Below are positions 38,692 to 39,376 of a stretch of 39,376 nucleotides of DNA, piece after piece. The translations under genes and the position numbers were made by a program. Position 1 is the stretch's first letter. Each line of letters starts with the position of its first letter. The stretch covers positions 1 to 39,376 of the forward strand of contig JAGWJT010000003.1 in NCBI GenBank assembly GCA_028865615.1, written 5' to 3'. The DNA comes from Patescibacteria group bacterium (GTDB lineage: Bacteria; Patescibacteriota; Minisyncoccia; Phycocordibacterales; PALSA-1337). Under the pieces are notes generated by a model. The model saw nothing but the letters and a program-made list of their open reading frames with translations. It was not told the origin of the DNA and made no database searches.

Positions 38692-38783
38692 GTTTCTTGA
38701 GCTTTGCCGTGATATCCTTGCCATGCCTCGCCGCTATGCTCTTGCGGAAGAGCCATTGCCGTGGTAGTCTCGTGCCATAGCAT

Positions 38784-38841
38784 CGATTAACAATTAATCG
38801 CAGTAAGCCCTCCACTGCCTCTGCCGCGGCGGAAGCAGTGG
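38784..38841 (+). promoter_or_regulatory. Two hairpins in the rpsF leader region
   Basis: CGATTAA-CAA-TTAATCG (38784-38800) and CCACTGC/GCAGTGG (38812-38818 with 38835-38841) lie before rpsF. They could form a regulatory leader, since S6 autoregulates in other bacteria; the known S6:S18 binding motif is not clearly recognised. Confidence 0.35.
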
Positions 38842-38885
38842 GGGTCCTGTCGATCCATTTCGATGGGCCGCTGACTGCAAAAAAC

Positions 38886-39376
38886 ATGAACGAGACAGAC
38901 AAAGATAAGACGTCGATCTATGAGATCGGCTATCTGATAGCAGGAGTACCGGAAGAGCGTGTCACTGCCGAGGCGGACGCCATAAGGAGCGCCGTATCTG
39001 CCGCCGGCGCATCTATCATGGCGGAAGAAACGCCCAAGCATGAACGCCTGGCTTATACCATGCGCAAGAAGACCATGTCCGGTTCTTATGACAAGTTCGA
39101 TTCGGCCCATTTCGGCTGGCTCAAATTCGAGGCCGTTTCCGACAAGGTCGAAGCTTTGAAGAAGCAGATCGAGGCCATGCCCGCCGTCCTGCGCATGCTC
39201 CTCATATCGACGGTCAGAGAAAATACATATCTTGGCAAGCATGCCCCGGTCGTTTCCGCCATAGGATCGAGGAGACAAGCTTTTGCTCCGGCCGACAAGG
39301 TCCAGAGCGATCCTGTAGAGGCGGGCGTACCGGCACCGGCAGCCTCCGTAGAGGAGATGGACAAGAGCATTGACGA
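38886..39376 (+). CDS. rpsF: 30S ribosomal protein S6 (3' end outside window)
   Basis: From ATG 38886 the frame stays open for 163 codons to the window end. It begins MNETDKDKTSIYEIGYLIAG and continues ERLAYTMRKKTMSGSYDKFDSAHFGWLKFEA, then KKQIEAMPAVLRMLLIST. This is the S6 pattern (conserved Y-E-x-x-Y-L-I/V, R-x-L-A-Y, and the terminal strand V-L-R-M-L-L). S6 binds S18 and 16S rRNA in the platform. The Ala/Pro-rich C-terminal extension after residue 115 is longer than usual. No clear -10 lies within 20 nt of the ATG, unlike most genes here. Confidence 0.9.
   Translation, partial: MNETDKDKTSIYEIGYLIAGVPEERVTAEADAIRSAVSAAGASIMAEETPKHERLAYTMRKKTMSGSYDKFDSAHFGWLKFEAVSDKVEALKKQIEAMPAVLRMLLISTVRENTYLGKHAPVVSAIGSRRQAFAPADKVQSDPVEAGVPAPAASVEEMDKSID

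Noticed and set aside
1-39376. CRISPR array, IS element with transposase, prophage or integrase gene
   Set aside because: No spaced direct-repeat array and no transposase, integrase or phage structural gene was seen. The repeats found are hairpins or heptamer tracts.
1-39376. Recoded UGA (genetic code 25) as in some CPR groups
   Set aside because: Genes such as the methyltransferase, ileS and glyA end properly at TGA, and Trp is TGG throughout conserved motifs.

Overview
The window reads as a chromosomal fragment of a Patescibacteria/CPR bacterium, most likely of the Parcubacteria. This is inferred from gene content and style, not from a marker tree. Genes are short and tightly packed. Shine-Dalgarno sequences are almost absent. 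Secreted Ser/Thr-rich proteins with Pro/Ser tails occur beside a compact core of translation genes. TGA is an ordinary stop codon and TGG codes Trp, so the recoded-UGA CPR groups are not indicated.

Layout. 1-4000 is visibly AT-richer than the rest. It carries a TspO-like membrane protein (cut by the window edge), a DUF488 protein, a Mug/TDG-like DNA glycosylase, a ferredoxin reductase-like flavoprotein and a small secreted protein flanked by two antitoxin-like remnants. 4043-6489 holds a small membrane protein, a DsbA/VKOR disulfide-forming pair and an RlmI-like methyltransferase. 6620-12849 encodes two secreted proteins; the larger (1691 aa) combines an M64-type zinc protease motif, a lipase-type GHSLG motif, IPT/TIG-like and FnIII-like repeats and a Pro/Ser tail. 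12910-22802 is mainly folate, thymidylate and translation: folD, a SIMPL protein, secE-nusG-rplK, a DHFR, a CYTH protein, dcd, thyA, a toxin-antitoxin pair, tmk and glyA. 22965-33422 carries argS, a second toxin-antitoxin pair, ileS, recO, a membrane-anchored Ig-like protein and glyS. 33441-39376 carries an MBL hydrolase, a coiled-coil protein, an M16 peptidase, an AI-2E-type permease, metG and the start of rpsF.

How the genes work together. FolD, GlyA, DHFR and ThyA make up the one-carbon/thymidylate cycle. Dcd feeds dUMP (or dUTP) into it and Tmk phosphorylates the product, so a nearly complete dTMP module lies within about 10 kb. Four aminoacyl-tRNA synthetases, SecE, NusG, L11 and S6 supply the translation and secretion core. 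DsbA plus VKOR would oxidise cysteines of exported proteins such as the large Cys-containing secreted ones.

Most unusual features. (1) A dispersed structured repeat of about 113-125 bp (outer stem plus two inner hairpins) occurs at least three times, once inside folD as an in-frame 41-codon insertion. (2) IleRS contains a complete histidine-phosphatase domain with all catalytic residues. (3) Heptamer tandem repeats are scattered through argS and ileS coding sequence. (4) Most genes have a -10 hexamer ending 5-9 nt before the start codon, which predicts leaderless transcripts. (5) Three long, mutually interlocked inverted repeats fill the rplK/DHFR gap.
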